Assembly (NCBI RefSeq): GCF_963678975.1
Contig: NC_089280.1
Span: 19,397,863-19,461,862, forward strand
DNA length: 64,000 bases
From: Dysidea avara
Lineage: Eukaryota > Porifera > Demospongiae > Dictyoceratida > Dysideidae
Direction of reading: 5' to 3'
Shown: positions 12,842 to 23,515 of the stretch, piece by piece
Position numbering within the stretch: position 1 is the stretch's first letter
Layout of the letters: every line of letters starts with the position of its first letter
The notes under the pieces: generated by a model
The model's database searches: none
What the model saw: only the letters and a program-made list of their open reading frames with translations
What the model was told of the DNA's origin: nothing
Translations under genes and position numbers: made by a program

Positions 12842-13147
12842 CAGGGGCGGTGGAGCGGGTCAAAGAGTGAGGGGGCCAGGCTAGATGTAAGTTGAAGACC
12901 AAAAAAAACAAAAACAAAGGTCACAGTCTGCTAGCTGACAATAGCTGCTCCACCAATTATATCTCCTTATTTATGACTACACATACGTATAGCTAGTAAT
13001 TTGCTACACTGAATACTGTGACTGCTGTATTAGAGTATCCAGATCCTGACTGTTCTATTAGAGTATCTCGATCTTTTCTTGCAAACAGTGTCCCAAAAAA
13101 GTGGGGGGGCCATGGCCCCCCTGGCTCCCCCGTCTCCACCACCTATG
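12842..13147. mobile_element. hAT-like MITE with perfect 8-bp target duplication
   Basis: The 306-bp element starts CAGGGGCGGTGGAG and ends CTCCACCACCTATG. GTATTAGC occurs immediately on both sides (12834-12841 and 13148-13155), a perfect 8-bp target duplication typical of hAT transposition. Near the right end (13018-13074) it carries two copies of the recurrent CTCTAATAGAGCAGTCA motif in reverse orientation. It lies in the first intron of the kinase gene. Confidence 0.85.
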
Positions 13148-13659
13148 GTATTAGCAACAAAGAAACTGTTGTGATATTTCTTTACATGTCACACATAGTA
13201 TGCTTTGAAGTTTTGCTACCAATGAATAAATAATAATAATATGTATCCACAAGTGGGTCTCTAAATGAATTAGAAATTGGCCAGGTTCATCTTGCTATTC
13301 CAGTCACAGCAACATGATTTAGTGAGCATTACTAATTTGATCAGGGAACTGCCATAACTACGGAAATAATGCCAGTAATAGAACATATTCATTATTCAGA
13401 AACCTTCACTAGAACTGTGAAACAGAAATTAATTTGGCAGGACAAAGGGATCAAGTTTATATAATAATTATAACCAGCTACTGGCAGTTCTTACCTTTAG
13501 CTACAAATATGTCATTCTAATTACATGTCATTCCAATTACATGTATTCGTGTCTTTTACAATTGTGCATAGCACACCTACGTATATCACTCATGATTGCT
13601 AAGTAACACAAATACATACAGGACATTATATATACGTATATATGTAACTATTATCTCAC

Positions 13660-14571
13660 CAGTAATGGCTCATAATCAAGCAAGATAGACTGTATTTTGG
13701 ATACCTTCAAATCTGGTTGCATCTCTCTTATGGCCTTGCAAATATCATTGACAGATGGTCTACGTTTAGGTAAATCTTGTAAGCACAGCAAAATAAGCTC
13801 TTTTAATTGGACAGACACTTGAATATTTGCTAAATAATGTTCTCGTCGCTCTACTTCAGTAAGTACCAACTTTTTCCCTGTAACTTCGTCAAGATATGTT
13901 TCATCTTTAGGAACAGGCCATATATGGCTCATTGTGTGTATTGTTACACACCCAAAGGAGAACACATCAACTGGTTTACCATAACGTGGGTTAACTGAGA
14001 GTGCTTCAGGTGGCATAAAAATTACTGTCCCTGGAGCTTGGGTAGCTGACTTTGCATGGTTCGGATCAATTACCTTAGCTACACCAAGATCAGCAATTTT
14101 AGCTACCAGCTGTTTGTTTAGTAAAACATTATTAGAGGAGAGGTCTCGGTGTATGATATCTTGAGCATGGAGATATTGTAAACCAAGGGAAACATCATGT
14201 AATATAGACATCTTGATCTGAAACGAAACAGTAGTTGGTTCATGGCTCTGTAAATACTGCTTTAAGCGACAATCCATTTTCTCCATCACAAGCCATGGTA
14301 GTTTGGTACTTTTTCTGGGATGGTAAATACCTTGGAAATGTACTATATTGGGATGGCACAACACGCTACATTGAGCACATTCTTGAAGAAATTTTTGCTT
14401 GAGTGTGGTAAATCCTTTAGGGCTGGAAAAGTCTACTAGTGCATGATGTATTTCCTTAGCAGCACAAAGTACAGACACTTCAAGTACACGACCATAAGCT
14501 CCCTGGCCTATCACTCTCTCAGTGCAAGTCACATTATCCAACTGTAATAACTTTATGTCTTCCATAGTCAT
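13660..14571 (-). CDS. TKL-like protein kinase, exon 1: kinase domain
   Basis: This 304-codon exon starts at ATG 14571 and ends at a TTACTG/GTGAGA donor. It holds a complete eukaryotic kinase domain: glycine loop GQGAYGRV at residues 22-29, lysine K39 in AAKEI, helix-C glutamate E64, catalytic HRDLSSNNVLL with D143, a DLG magnesium motif at 161-163 in place of DFG, and PPE in place of APE. The catalytic residues are present, so it should be active. The SSNN loop and overall pattern fit tyrosine-kinase-like or receptor-interacting-type kinases, which are expanded in sponges; the exact subfamily is uncertain. No signal peptide or membrane segment is seen, so it is probably cytoplasmic. With exons 2 and 3 the protein is about 415 residues with a coiled-coil tail. 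A CATTACAG acceptor just upstream of the ATG suggests an untranslated 5' exon. Confidence 0.9.
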
Positions 14572-14971
14572 TTCAAATTAACCTGTAATGTTACGTACAT
14601 TACAATCATGCCTTTTGAGAAAAGGCATAGAAGGTTTGCATACATGTATCATACAATTTTAAAAGTGCAACAGTTTATGTCAAGTGAGTATGTACATTGT
14701 ACATGTAACAGGACACATGATAGTGTGTGTCGTGCAGCCAAGTACAATGCCCAACAGACAAATGTGTGTTTACAGAAACCAAGAAAATGCTGTTTTCATG
14801 CATCTGTAGCTCGATAGTGCCTGAAAGTAAATCAACCAGTTTGCTATGAAACCTCCCTTGGAGTAGGGTATCTCCTATTCCAAATTTGAGTCAAATATTC
14901 CCAACCAACACGGAGGAGATATGTTCCTTCAAACTTCATTGTATTTTCTTCATATTTCTATTCTTATGTAT

Positions 14972-16815
14972 CAGGGCCAGAGGAAGCACTTCTAAAGTGG
15001 TCAGGCCAAGGGGTAGGCAGTATGAAATTTTATTTTATTTTAAATGCTTTTTAATGCAGGGTAAGCCTGCATTAATGGCCTGTGGGCAACATGTACCCAC
15101 AAAAAAATACTGAGCACTTTGCTGTGTGAATACAATAGGGGATCTGGAGGTATGCTTCACTAGGAAAATTTTTAAAATTGCATGCTCTGAGATTAAATCT
15201 GGGACTATTTTCAGCTGTAGATTTCCTAGCAAATTATTGACTATAACACGTGTGTGTTAAACTCACTGCATGTTGCCATAATGTGTCCACATTAAAACAC
15301 ATGTAAATACAGTACTGTTCCCTTTTGTTATAGCTACTATACAAATGCAGCATGAGTCTAACATTTGAAACTGATAGCTACATATCTTAATCGGTGAAGA
15401 ACTTCCAAAGAACTCGCAATGAATGTAAGAGGTCGTCTTTCTTCCCAACTTCAAAGGGCGGTTGATTTGAATGGTGAATCTGGTACATCTTCCTGGTTAC
15501 TGGCCCTGCCATTACAGGAGCAGGGCTTCCATCTTAACGAACAAGAGTTCTGGGATGCTGTCCATCTGCGCTATGGATGGAAGTTGCTGAATGTTCCCAG
15601 TCACGTCACTATGTCTGTGGGGCTCCGTTTACCATCGACCATGCCATGGTCTGTCAACATGGGGGCTTAACCATTTTGCAACACAATGACTTGCGTGACA
15701 TCACGGCAGGTTTATTGTCAAGGATGTGTTCAGATGTTGCTACTGAGCCTCCCTTATAGCCTCTCAGTGGTGAAGTAATCACTCCCAAGTCTGCCAACCA
15801 ACAGATGATGCCAGGGCGGATATTCATGCACGCTGTTTTTGGGGATGGAGACAAAGTGCTTTTCTTGACGTAAGGGTGTTCCACCCTAATGCACCAAGTT
15901 ACCGTAACTCCAGCATACCATCTGTATATCATCGTCATGAATTACAGAAGAAGCAAGAGTATGGCAAACGTGTCCAGGAGGTGGAACAGGCTTCCTTTAC
16001 CCCTTTAGTATTTTCCACAACCGGTGGAATGGGAAGAGAAGCACTAACATTCTATCGTCGTCTGGCCGACATGCTTTCTCGCCACAGCTCAACATCTTAT
16101 AGTGGCACTCTGGCATGGATTCGCTGCACATTGTCCTTTCCATTGCTTCGTTCTGCTACAATGTGTATCCGGGGGACACTATCCATCCTTCATCGTCCCA
16201 ACAATGCTTCCCCGGAGATGGGCCATATTGCTGGCCCTAGGGACTTTTAGTTGTCCCCCTTTCAGTTGTCCAGCACACTTGCACCTTGGTACTGGGGGTG
16301 GTAGGCAAGGGCAGTACATCTAGCCCAGGAAAAAATAGCTATATAACTAAATTTTAATGTGATGAAGTCACAACTCATTGCATGAATAGCTAACTATGCA
16401 CTAAGTTATATGTTTAATCTTACCCTATCATGCTATGCTGCAGTGCTCATATATTCATCCAATTATGTACACTTCCATGCAAAGCTATATATATTTCGTA
16501 TTTGCTTCATAAAGCGGTTGACAAATAAATCAGTAAATACGTGAGTGCTCTATTAGGGTGACTGTTCTACTAGAGTGTTTCGATCTTTCCCATGATTGAT
16601 TGTCACAGGGAAGGATTTAACAGCATGATGTAAGTACTCTACTGACATTATATCACACAATGTTTGCATGATGTTCTAGGCATCTATCATTCCCAAAAAC
16701 ATGCTAGCATAATCGGCCAGTGCCTATCAGTGACTCGGATATATATTTTTAAAATTAATGCTGAAAAAGTGGTCAGGCTATGGCCTGACTGGCTGGACCG
16801 CTTCCTCTGGCCCTG
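14972..16815. mobile_element. hAT-like element with CAGGGCCAGAGGAAGC termini
   Basis: The left end begins CAGGGCCAGAGGAAGC and the right end is its reverse complement, both followed by similar TCAGGCCA-rich sequence. The flanks TGTAT and CGTAT differ by one base, consistent with a 5-bp target duplication. The interior contains a decayed LINE fragment (15419-16250) and, near the right end at 16545-16588, two copies of the recurrent motif. No hAT transposase remains. Confidence 0.65.
15419..16250 (+). pseudogene. Decayed LINE fragment, C-terminal zinc-finger and nuclease-like region
   Basis: Three frames together give ordered blocks: SSWLLALPLQEQGFHLNEQE (15.49 kb), then CGAPFTIDHAMVCQHGG with a CCHC-like pattern, then HNDLRDITAGLL, FHPNAPSYRNSSIPSVYHRH and STTGGMGREALTFYRRLADM. 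This order is known to me from the C-terminal part of non-LTR retrotransposon polyproteins that are common in cnidarians and sponges. At least two frameshifts and internal stops show it is dead. A second fragment of the same family lies at 21500-22068. Confidence 0.65.
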
Positions 16816-17681
16816 CGTATTCTTAATTCTTTTCTTTTAGCACACTTTAGAAAAATGGCAATAACTTAGACATGCTTTAGTTTATTGACTTCAAATTTAG
16901 AAGGCAGCATGAACATAATGCAGCACATTTACAGTGCAATTTGTGTACAGAACAAATTAAGAACAAGGGAGTTGCAGGATTCTGAAAATTGCAAAAGTAA
17001 TTTGTTGTCACACCTACAGGGTAATTTGCTTGTTGAAAATTAGTATATACATGAAGTAATTATCGTAGTGCAAACCTTTTGTGGTTTGAAAGCACTGAGA
17101 GTATTAGCTAAGGAGATATAAAGCAAAAACCAAACATGTGAAACAAGCACAATCGAAATACTCTAATAGAACAGTCACTGTGACAAGTAAAAATAACATG
17201 CGTCTAGATGGTAAAGCTGAGGATGTAATCATAAAAGGATCAGTGGGATAGAAGCACTTGACCTTCAGATATTCAAGTGTACCAATAGTCACTGGGCTGC
17301 CATAATGAGACCTTGCTCCACACAAACAGGTCACAGCTGACCTGAGTAAAGAAAAGCTGGTGGAGCATCTAATTCAAGGCAACATTGCTATAACTCTGGT
17401 TTCTCTGAACAACAAGCAGGGATGTCAACTGCTTGTAAGCAGTTGTGGCCACACTGCCCATTGCCCCAAAAGTAGAGAACACTAATGGGGTGAAGGAGCC
17501 TATTTCAATACGCTGTTCATACATTCACTGTTTGTCATGCTCAAACCTTTGATCTATACAGAAGTATCTGCTGTGGTGCATTAACTAGGAGCAGTCAGAT
17601 TAAAGACTCCTACATCAAAGAAAGCCCTCTGATGATGATTTCCCCAGAATCCTTGCATACTAATGCCTCATCCTCCACATT
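16816..17681. other. Intergenic with one motif copy
   Basis: Non-coding sequence. One copy of the recurrent motif lies at 17152-17178 (AATCGAAATA then CTCTAATAGAACAGTCAC). Nothing else is recognised. Confidence 0.5.
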
Positions 17682-18175
17682 GGCCTGTCACGGAAATATC
17701 GGTCCGGGTAAATTCGGTCCGGCCGGACCGATTTTGGATACCATGCAAAACTGGTTAGGCTGGACCAAATTTGGTTAGCCAAGTTTAGTCCAGCCGGGCC
17801 ATTTTTGGGATCTAAAATTGATCCGGCCTGACTAAAATTGGTCCGGCCCAAACTAGGTTGGCCACATGCACTGGACCCCCGACCGCTTGGACCAACTATA
17901 GTTTTGGTTAGTCCGCGGGTGTACCCGGCATTGTGTGGACAGGTCTGTGAAACGGCTACTCTAGGAATCACTACCACTCGTGTTACATCTCACTATTAAT
18001 CTCCCATTACAAGTACATGAAACCTTACAACCACAATCATTACCTATATGTGTCAATTCAAGTACAGGAGATCATGTGTAGTGCATGCATAAGTCTGTGT
18101 GTACTATCAGTGTTACAGGTCGGTCCATGCTAAGTTTTTTTGTGACGGATCACTGCAGCCGACTTAGCCTGGAAA
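17682..18175 (-). repeat. GGTCCGG-rich repeat element, copy 1
   Basis: It starts GGCCTGTCACGGAAAT at 17682 and contains many short palindromic units such as GGTCCGGCCGGACC separated by T-rich spacers. Its far part near 18147-18174 is the reverse complement of the copy at 21205-21484 (TAAGTCGGCTGCAGTG followed by CCGTCACAAA). The open frame on the minus strand is a by-product of the repeats. The two copies are in opposite orientation 3 kb apart. Confidence 0.6.
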
Positions 18176-18507
18176 CTATATAATGAGTAGCGTAGTTTCG
18201 TTTCCCGACTAATGCATATTACAGTAGTACAGAAACTATTCTAGCTATATGTCGTAGCTATATATGCAGCGATGAACACACACCACACAGTCGCAAAATT
18301 AATGCTGTTTTAATTTAAAGCAGTGTGCATGAGATGATAAAAGTCCTGCATTCTTCTTCTCCATGTCAATAGCTAGCTGTCCGAGTGGGAAGTAGAGGTT
18401 TTCTTCCGGCATACATCAACTCAAATGCATGGTCAATACTGCATGGACTCATGGTGTGCAATGTTGCATGCAAAAACACAGGTATCAAGATATTCTTTTA
18501 TGACTAT

Positions 18508-18543
18508 ATATTCATAGCTAATTTTTGTTTATTGCATCTAATT

Positions 18544-18584
<41 letters not shown>

Positions 18585-18665
18585 GGTTGGGTGGGTGGGT
18601 GTACAGGCTTCTAAGCCTCAACCCAAATCACATCATAAGCACATCATAATCATAATCACATCATT
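18508..18665 (+). mobile_element. 5'-truncated LINE, 3' UTR only
   Basis: This segment matches the 3' UTR of the LINE at 22566-23515: ATTTTTGTTTATTGCATCTA, then ACAGGCTT(C/G)TAAGCCTCAA and an ATCATA-type tail. A TA run (18549-18578) has expanded inside it. Only the extreme 3' end was inserted. Confidence 0.75.
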
Positions 18666-18964
18666 CTTCCTAAGTACGTTTTTATATGCTCAATAAACTT
18701 CACAAGCATCATCGGCTCTGCAGTGTTTGATTGAATCTTTCATCCAGCCTGTTAGTGTTGATTATGACAAACAACTATAGCAACATGGCGGAAATCACTG
18801 ATGGTGGACAATATATAAAATTTATCAGTCATTAAAACATGTCTTATCTTCAACTTCTGCAAATAGCTCAGAATTTAATTTGTTAATTCTGACCCTTGGT
18901 CAGTTCTTTATTAATCTGGGAATACCCATGCGCACATTGTCATAAACAGCTACACATATCATCT

Positions 18965-20082
18965 CAGGGACTGATCCAGAGGGGGTGGATGGGGTGGCTA
19001 GCCACCCACCATGCATGGCCTTGCAGCCACTCAGATTTGCATTATTTAATAATGCCAAATATTACTGATCATGAACACTCTTTCGTTATAATCAATATAA
19101 ACTAAATCCCTCCATTGCATCAGATTCCAATGCTAGCTGGCTATAACCTTACAGTAGATGGTAGCAGTATAGCTACATGCATTTATCTATGATCATGGGC
19201 AGTATTAACTATCACCAGGTAGAGGACTTCTTGAAGGAAATAATATTATGGGGTCTGCTTTAGGATTGAGTCAATTTTACTTTTATGTCTGCAGCAATTC
19301 ACCCTAAGATGTGGAATAATGTGACTGCCCCAAACTTTTAAGTTGGCTAAGTATAGTGAAAAACATACTGAGAATATTATAGCTGTAACCTTTAAGGTGA
19401 TGTTTCTTCTTGTGGGGCATGTCATTAGTAGGAGATGATAGTTCACATTTAGTTATTCAATGGAGTAAATCTAAACTATCATCTCCTACATATCACATAT
19501 GACAGAGGAATGTGCATGCAGTATGTGCACAGGAGTTACAGATGTATTACACTTTGTCTTAACCATACATTACATTAGGCCAGGCAAACTTGATTACTAG
19601 TTTCTCATCCACAAAAATCAGTTCAGATTTCCATGTGGGTGGGAGATCATTTTTCATTATTCATTAGTAAAGAAAATACTCCAAATCAAGCTGTCTGTTA
19701 TATAACTAAAACCTTTTAAGAACTATTACTTACGTATTAGCTACCACCTTTTCTGAGGTGCAAGTGACATTTGCTGTGCTGTAAAATGATAACCAGCCTT
19801 CCTAACATCAAAATACGTGTGCACGTGATTGATAACAGCAATAATGAAATTAGAGGCAGTGGGGTAGGGATGTGGGTGGGGATGAGAAACAATTAATCAA
19901 GTTTGCCCGGCCTTATTATGTTCACAAGGGCATGCTATTAGCTATGTGCTGCACTGTACTAGCTATAGATGATAATATTGTCAGCCCTTCCTCCCTGATG
20001 TAACTACCAAGACATTCAATACTCTCATCTTAAAATCTGGGCCAGCCACCTATACCTTGGTTTATTTCTGGATCAGTGTCTG
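18965..20082. mobile_element. hAT-like element with ACTGATCCAGA termini, copy 1
   Basis: The left end reads CAGGGACTGATCCAGA and the right end is CTGGATCAGTGTCTG reversed, each followed by GGTGGCT(A/G)GCC-like sequence. CATCT flanks both ends, a candidate 5-bp target duplication. The interior is non-coding and is repeated in part at 20083-21015 and 63719-64000. Confidence 0.65.
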
Positions 20083-21015
20083 CATCTCCTACTGGTATAT
20101 GTGCACAGGTGAAAATTAATAAAATTTTAAAGTTTGTTAAGTAGTGAAAAGCATACAGGGAATTATTATCATTATTATTATTGTTACTGAGCAGACAGCA
20201 CAGCTGATATGCTCAGGAAAAAAAGCAATCATAAAATGAATTTAGCTACGTAGTTACAAAGATTACAGTTATTGAGTTCCATACAATGTTTGCAGTTCCG
20301 CTGAAAAAGAGTCAATATTGTTGCTCTCAATGATGGAAGATGGTAAGTTGTTCCAATCCTTAATTGATCTGGGGAAAAAGCTCTGTTGGTATGAATAGGT
20401 AGATGAATTTGGTAGAATAAAACGATGTGGGTAATATAGTCTGGTGGATCTTGTCATTGAAATAAAATGAGGAGGAATTGACAGTGAATAATCTTGATGT
20501 ATAATTTTAAAAAGTGCTTGTAATCTGGATATTTTACGTCTCAGCTGAAGGCTTGGCCAAGAAAGATGCTGTAACATAGCTGTGACTGAGCTGAATCGAT
20601 TGAATATTATAGCTATAACTTTAAAGGAAATGTTTATACCATTAGGAACATGTGATCAGTAGGAGATGATATAGTTCACATTAAGCTATTTAATGGAGCA
20701 AACCTAGCTAAGCTATCATCTCCTAGTGACTCCTACATATCACATACAAGAGAGGAATGTGTAGTATGTACACATGCAGGTGTTACAGATGTATTGTTCT
20801 AACCATTAGTGTTAACTCATGATCAGACATTATATGTGCATAAGAGCACAGTGCACATGCTACTGTGCATGTGCATGCGCTTCACTGTACAAGCCAAACA
20901 ATAACAGTATCAGCTCTTCCCTGATGTAAATAATAAGACATTCAGGACTCTCAACTTAAAATCTGGGCTAGGCTGGGTAGCCACCCACCTTTATTTATTT
21001 CTGGATCAGTGCCTG
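20083..21015. mobile_element. Same hAT-like family, partial copy 2 carrying a LINE
   Basis: From about 20105 the sequence parallels 19330 onward (AGTGAAAAGCATACAGGGAA, AGTAGGAGATGATA, ACAGATGTATT) and it ends with the same CTGGATCAGTGCCTG terminus at 21015. The left terminus is missing. A LINE is inserted at 20165-20604. A motif copy follows directly outside at 21032-21062. Confidence 0.6.
20165..20604 (-). mobile_element. 5'-truncated CR1/L2-like LINE insertion
   Basis: The minus-strand frame 20269-20577 ends in a typical LINE reverse-transcriptase C-terminus: LRRKISRLQALFKIIHQDYS, then YQQSFFPRSIKDWNNLPSSI and a stop. The 3' UTR contains ATCAGCTGTGCTGTCT and ends in a TAATAATGATAA-type tail at 20165. 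GAAT occurs at both boundaries and the interrupted sequence matches uninterrupted copies at 19370 and 63905. The LINE at 57826-58049 shares the 3' UTR sequence, so both belong to one family. Confidence 0.75.
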
Positions 21016-21204
21016 GTGATGAATGTTATAGGTGACTGCTCTATTAGAGTATCTCGATCTTAAGCACCTCCAATGTAGCTATATAGCTGATCCCATGCAT
21101 GCAATGATCCGTGCCCTTGTTGGATAACCTTTTAAGCACAAATCCATGTAGTGATAATGCCTGCAATGCTCATTATTCGCGTTCAAGATTGACAAATGAG
21201 AATA

Positions 21205-21484
21205 GCTATAGCTAAGTCGGCTGCAGTGTTCCGTCACAAACAACTTATAGCTATGCATCATTGGCTGCATGCGTTAGTGGCCCACCCGGACCCACTTTGG
21301 TCGACCAATATTGGTCTGAGTGGCCAGAAGTACATGTGGCCAACTAGGTTTGGGCCGGACCAATTTTGGTCAGGTCGGACCAATTTCGGATGCTAAAAAT
21401 GGTCCGGGCGGACTAAATTTGGTTGACTGAAAATGGTCCGGCCGGACCGATTTTTGCCCCGGACCAAAATTTTCGTTACAGGCC
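21205..21484 (+). repeat. GGTCCGG-rich repeat element, copy 2
   Basis: Repeated GGTCCG(G/C)-type palindromes between 21290 and 21460, ending ATTTTCGTTACAGGCC at 21484, the reverse complement of the start of copy 1 at 17682. No coding capacity. Confidence 0.6.
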
Positions 21485-21499
21485 ATGGCATAATGAAAA

Positions 21500-22068
21500 G
21501 ACTAACCAGATAGGGGTTGCAACACTGACTCAATCACCACATCATGACAAACTCCAGACAATGCAGCCGTGGTGAAGTCCCACAGTTCATTATGATGTAA
21601 TGTAGGGAACCACCAGGGTGTACAATTCATTTCATGATCTACAGTAAAGCCATGTCCACATACACACACTTGGCAGGCAAGCCACTGGGCAACCATCCAT
21701 ATTGTAAACACAAAGCACCTTTATGGAGTGCAAAACCATGTTCTTCAATTGGAAGCACAAATAACCAAGATGGGGCACCTTTCTTACTAGATACAGAAAC
21801 AATATGATGCAAATTGGCTGGCATAAGTTGTGTAAATTCTGATTGCCTAGAAACCAACCACTGGAGTTTTAAAGACATAACATTAGCCTTAGCTTGACGC
21901 TGACACTAACCACTGTTACCCTGAAGCCAGTCTGCTCTCCTGGACTAGGGATAAGAAACCTGAAGAGTCAAAGTCAAAATTAGTATTGGCAAAAGGATTA
22001 CACAACCTGAGCCCACCCATCCATGCTGGAAGAGCAAACAGATCTCTTTCTAAGTCACTGGCACATCT
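21500..22068 (-). pseudogene. Decayed LINE fragment, same family as 15419-16250
   Basis: Read from 22068 down: DLFALPAWMGGLRLCNPFAN, a stretch with SSKKGAPSWLFVLPIEEHGF and LHKGALCLQYGWLPSGLPAK, then CVCGHGFTVDHEMNC and HNELWDFTTAALSGVCHDV. Several frameshifts break it. The GGL(R/G)L block lies downstream of the reverse transcriptase in this family, and the CVCG...H...C block is its zinc-finger-like region. Confidence 0.7.
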
Positions 22069-22192
22069 ACCAGTAACAGTTGGGGAAACTTACTAAGGTA
22101 GTGTTTAGGTGAGTGTTCTATTAGGATTTTGGCAAAAGCATAGGTGATCTCTATTATGAACCCCTACCATGGTTTATGATAAGTTGAAACAC

Positions 22193-22265
22193 AGCTTGGT
22201 GGAAAAATCCCTACATTGGCATGCTATAACAATAATTCCCAAAGTAGGGATTTTCCCACCGAGCT
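22193..22265. repeat. Hairpin (foldback MITE)
   Basis: Arms 22193-22219 and 22239-22265 are 27-bp inverted repeats with about four mismatches (AGCTTGGTGGAAAAATCCCT against the reverse complement of the right arm). The loop is 19 bp. Confidence 0.7.
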
Positions 22266-22398
22266 ATACTGTAATACCATCATTCATCTCTTGAAACAGT
22301 CTTGTTTCACTACTTTTTGTCACTTGGATCCCTACTTCATTTTAAAAATAATTTTAATATACTAATTTGGTTATATGTTATAGCATACAGCTACACAT

Positions 22399-22440
22399 GT
22401 GACTTCTATTAGAGTGACTGCTGTATGATAGTATCTCGAG
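22399..22440 (-). repeat. Recurrent motif, two copies
   Basis: In reverse orientation TTCTATTAGAGTGACTGCTG is followed by a decayed unit ending GTATCTCGAG. It lies just upstream of the LINE at 22566. Confidence 0.55.
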
Positions 22441-22565
22441 TCAGCCTTTCACCTACTGGGGGAGTGTTTTTGCTAGCGTTATGAATACAGCTAGACCAAT
22501 AATAAGGGTGTGTGGTCACCGTGTCCAAGTAAATAGATTGTTGAGAGGTGTGGTCTCTGTACTCA

Positions 22566-23515
22566 ATCATTAGTCATGTGTTTTTATTTGCAGACGATGC
22601 CAAGCTTATACGAACTATTTCTACATTGTACAATTTCAAACTGATCTAACCAAATGGTGTGATGCGTGGCAACTGAATCTAAATGTTACTAAATGTAAAG
22701 TGATTCACTTTGGTCAAGCCACACATAGCTTTGGAGGCTACTATCTTAATGGTGTCTCATTGGACTCAGTTAATTGTCATAAGGACTTGGGCATTATATT
22801 TGATGCGAATGTAAAGTTCCACCAACACACTTCTGAAGTAGCTATGAAGGCGAACAGGATATTGGCTTGTATGAAAAGAAGCTTTATCGATTTGAACAAA
22901 TTTGTACTGTCACTATTGTACAAATCAATGGTTCAACCAATATTAGAATACGGAAAAGTAATTCGGGGACCCCATTATGTATTGGGTCAACGTAAACTTG
23001 AGGGTGTGCAACAACGTGCTACAAAACTAGTACCATCTTTAAGAGACAAGTCTTACATAGATCGACTGACATCAATGAATTTACTATCTCTTTTGTACAG
23101 GCATAGATGTGGTGACTTAATATTTCTTTTCAAGATGTTGAATGGTTACTTCAATCTAGATTACTCCAACTTTTTCACTCTTTCCCACAACACACAAACT
23201 AGAGGTCATGCATATAAATTACTTAAGCCCCCTGCCCACCATTCATGTCGGGTCAACTACTTTGGTACTAGAGTAATTAATGACTGGAATAATCTTACAA
23301 GTGATGTTGTAGGAAATTCTTCATTAAATAATTTTAAATCTTCTATAGATAATTACTTTTATGACTTTAGATTTATGTTAATGTAATAATTATATTCATA
23401 GTTAATTTTTGTTTATTGCATCTAATTTATGTATGTGTATGTATGTAATTGAATGGATGTACAGGCTTGTAAGCCTCAACCCAAATCACATCATAATCAT
23501 AATTATTAATCAACC
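22566..23515 (+). mobile_element. CR1/L2-like LINE, reverse transcriptase C-terminus and 3' UTR
   Basis: FLFADDAKL at 22581-22607 is the reverse-transcriptase catalytic box. A frameshift near 22625 leads into LTKWCDAWQLNLNVTKCKVI and the 228-residue frame 22700-23386 with KDLGIIFDANVKFHQH, KSMVQPILEYG, VQQRATKLV, TRGHAYKL and INDWNNL, the usual order at the end of CR1/L2-type polymerases. A 3' UTR with ACAGGCTTGTAAGCCTCAAC and an ATCATAATCATAATTATTA tail follows. The 5' half is missing, so the copy is inactive. Confidence 0.85.

Noticed and set aside
17660-17977. 105-residue minus-strand open frame
   Set aside because: It is a translation of the GGTCCGG-type palindromic repeats and has no independent coding support.
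18965-21015. A single 2.05-kb element spanning both ACTGATCCAGA ends
   Set aside because: The flank repeat CATCT matches only the nearer right end at 20082, and the second half repeats the first, so two copies are more likely.
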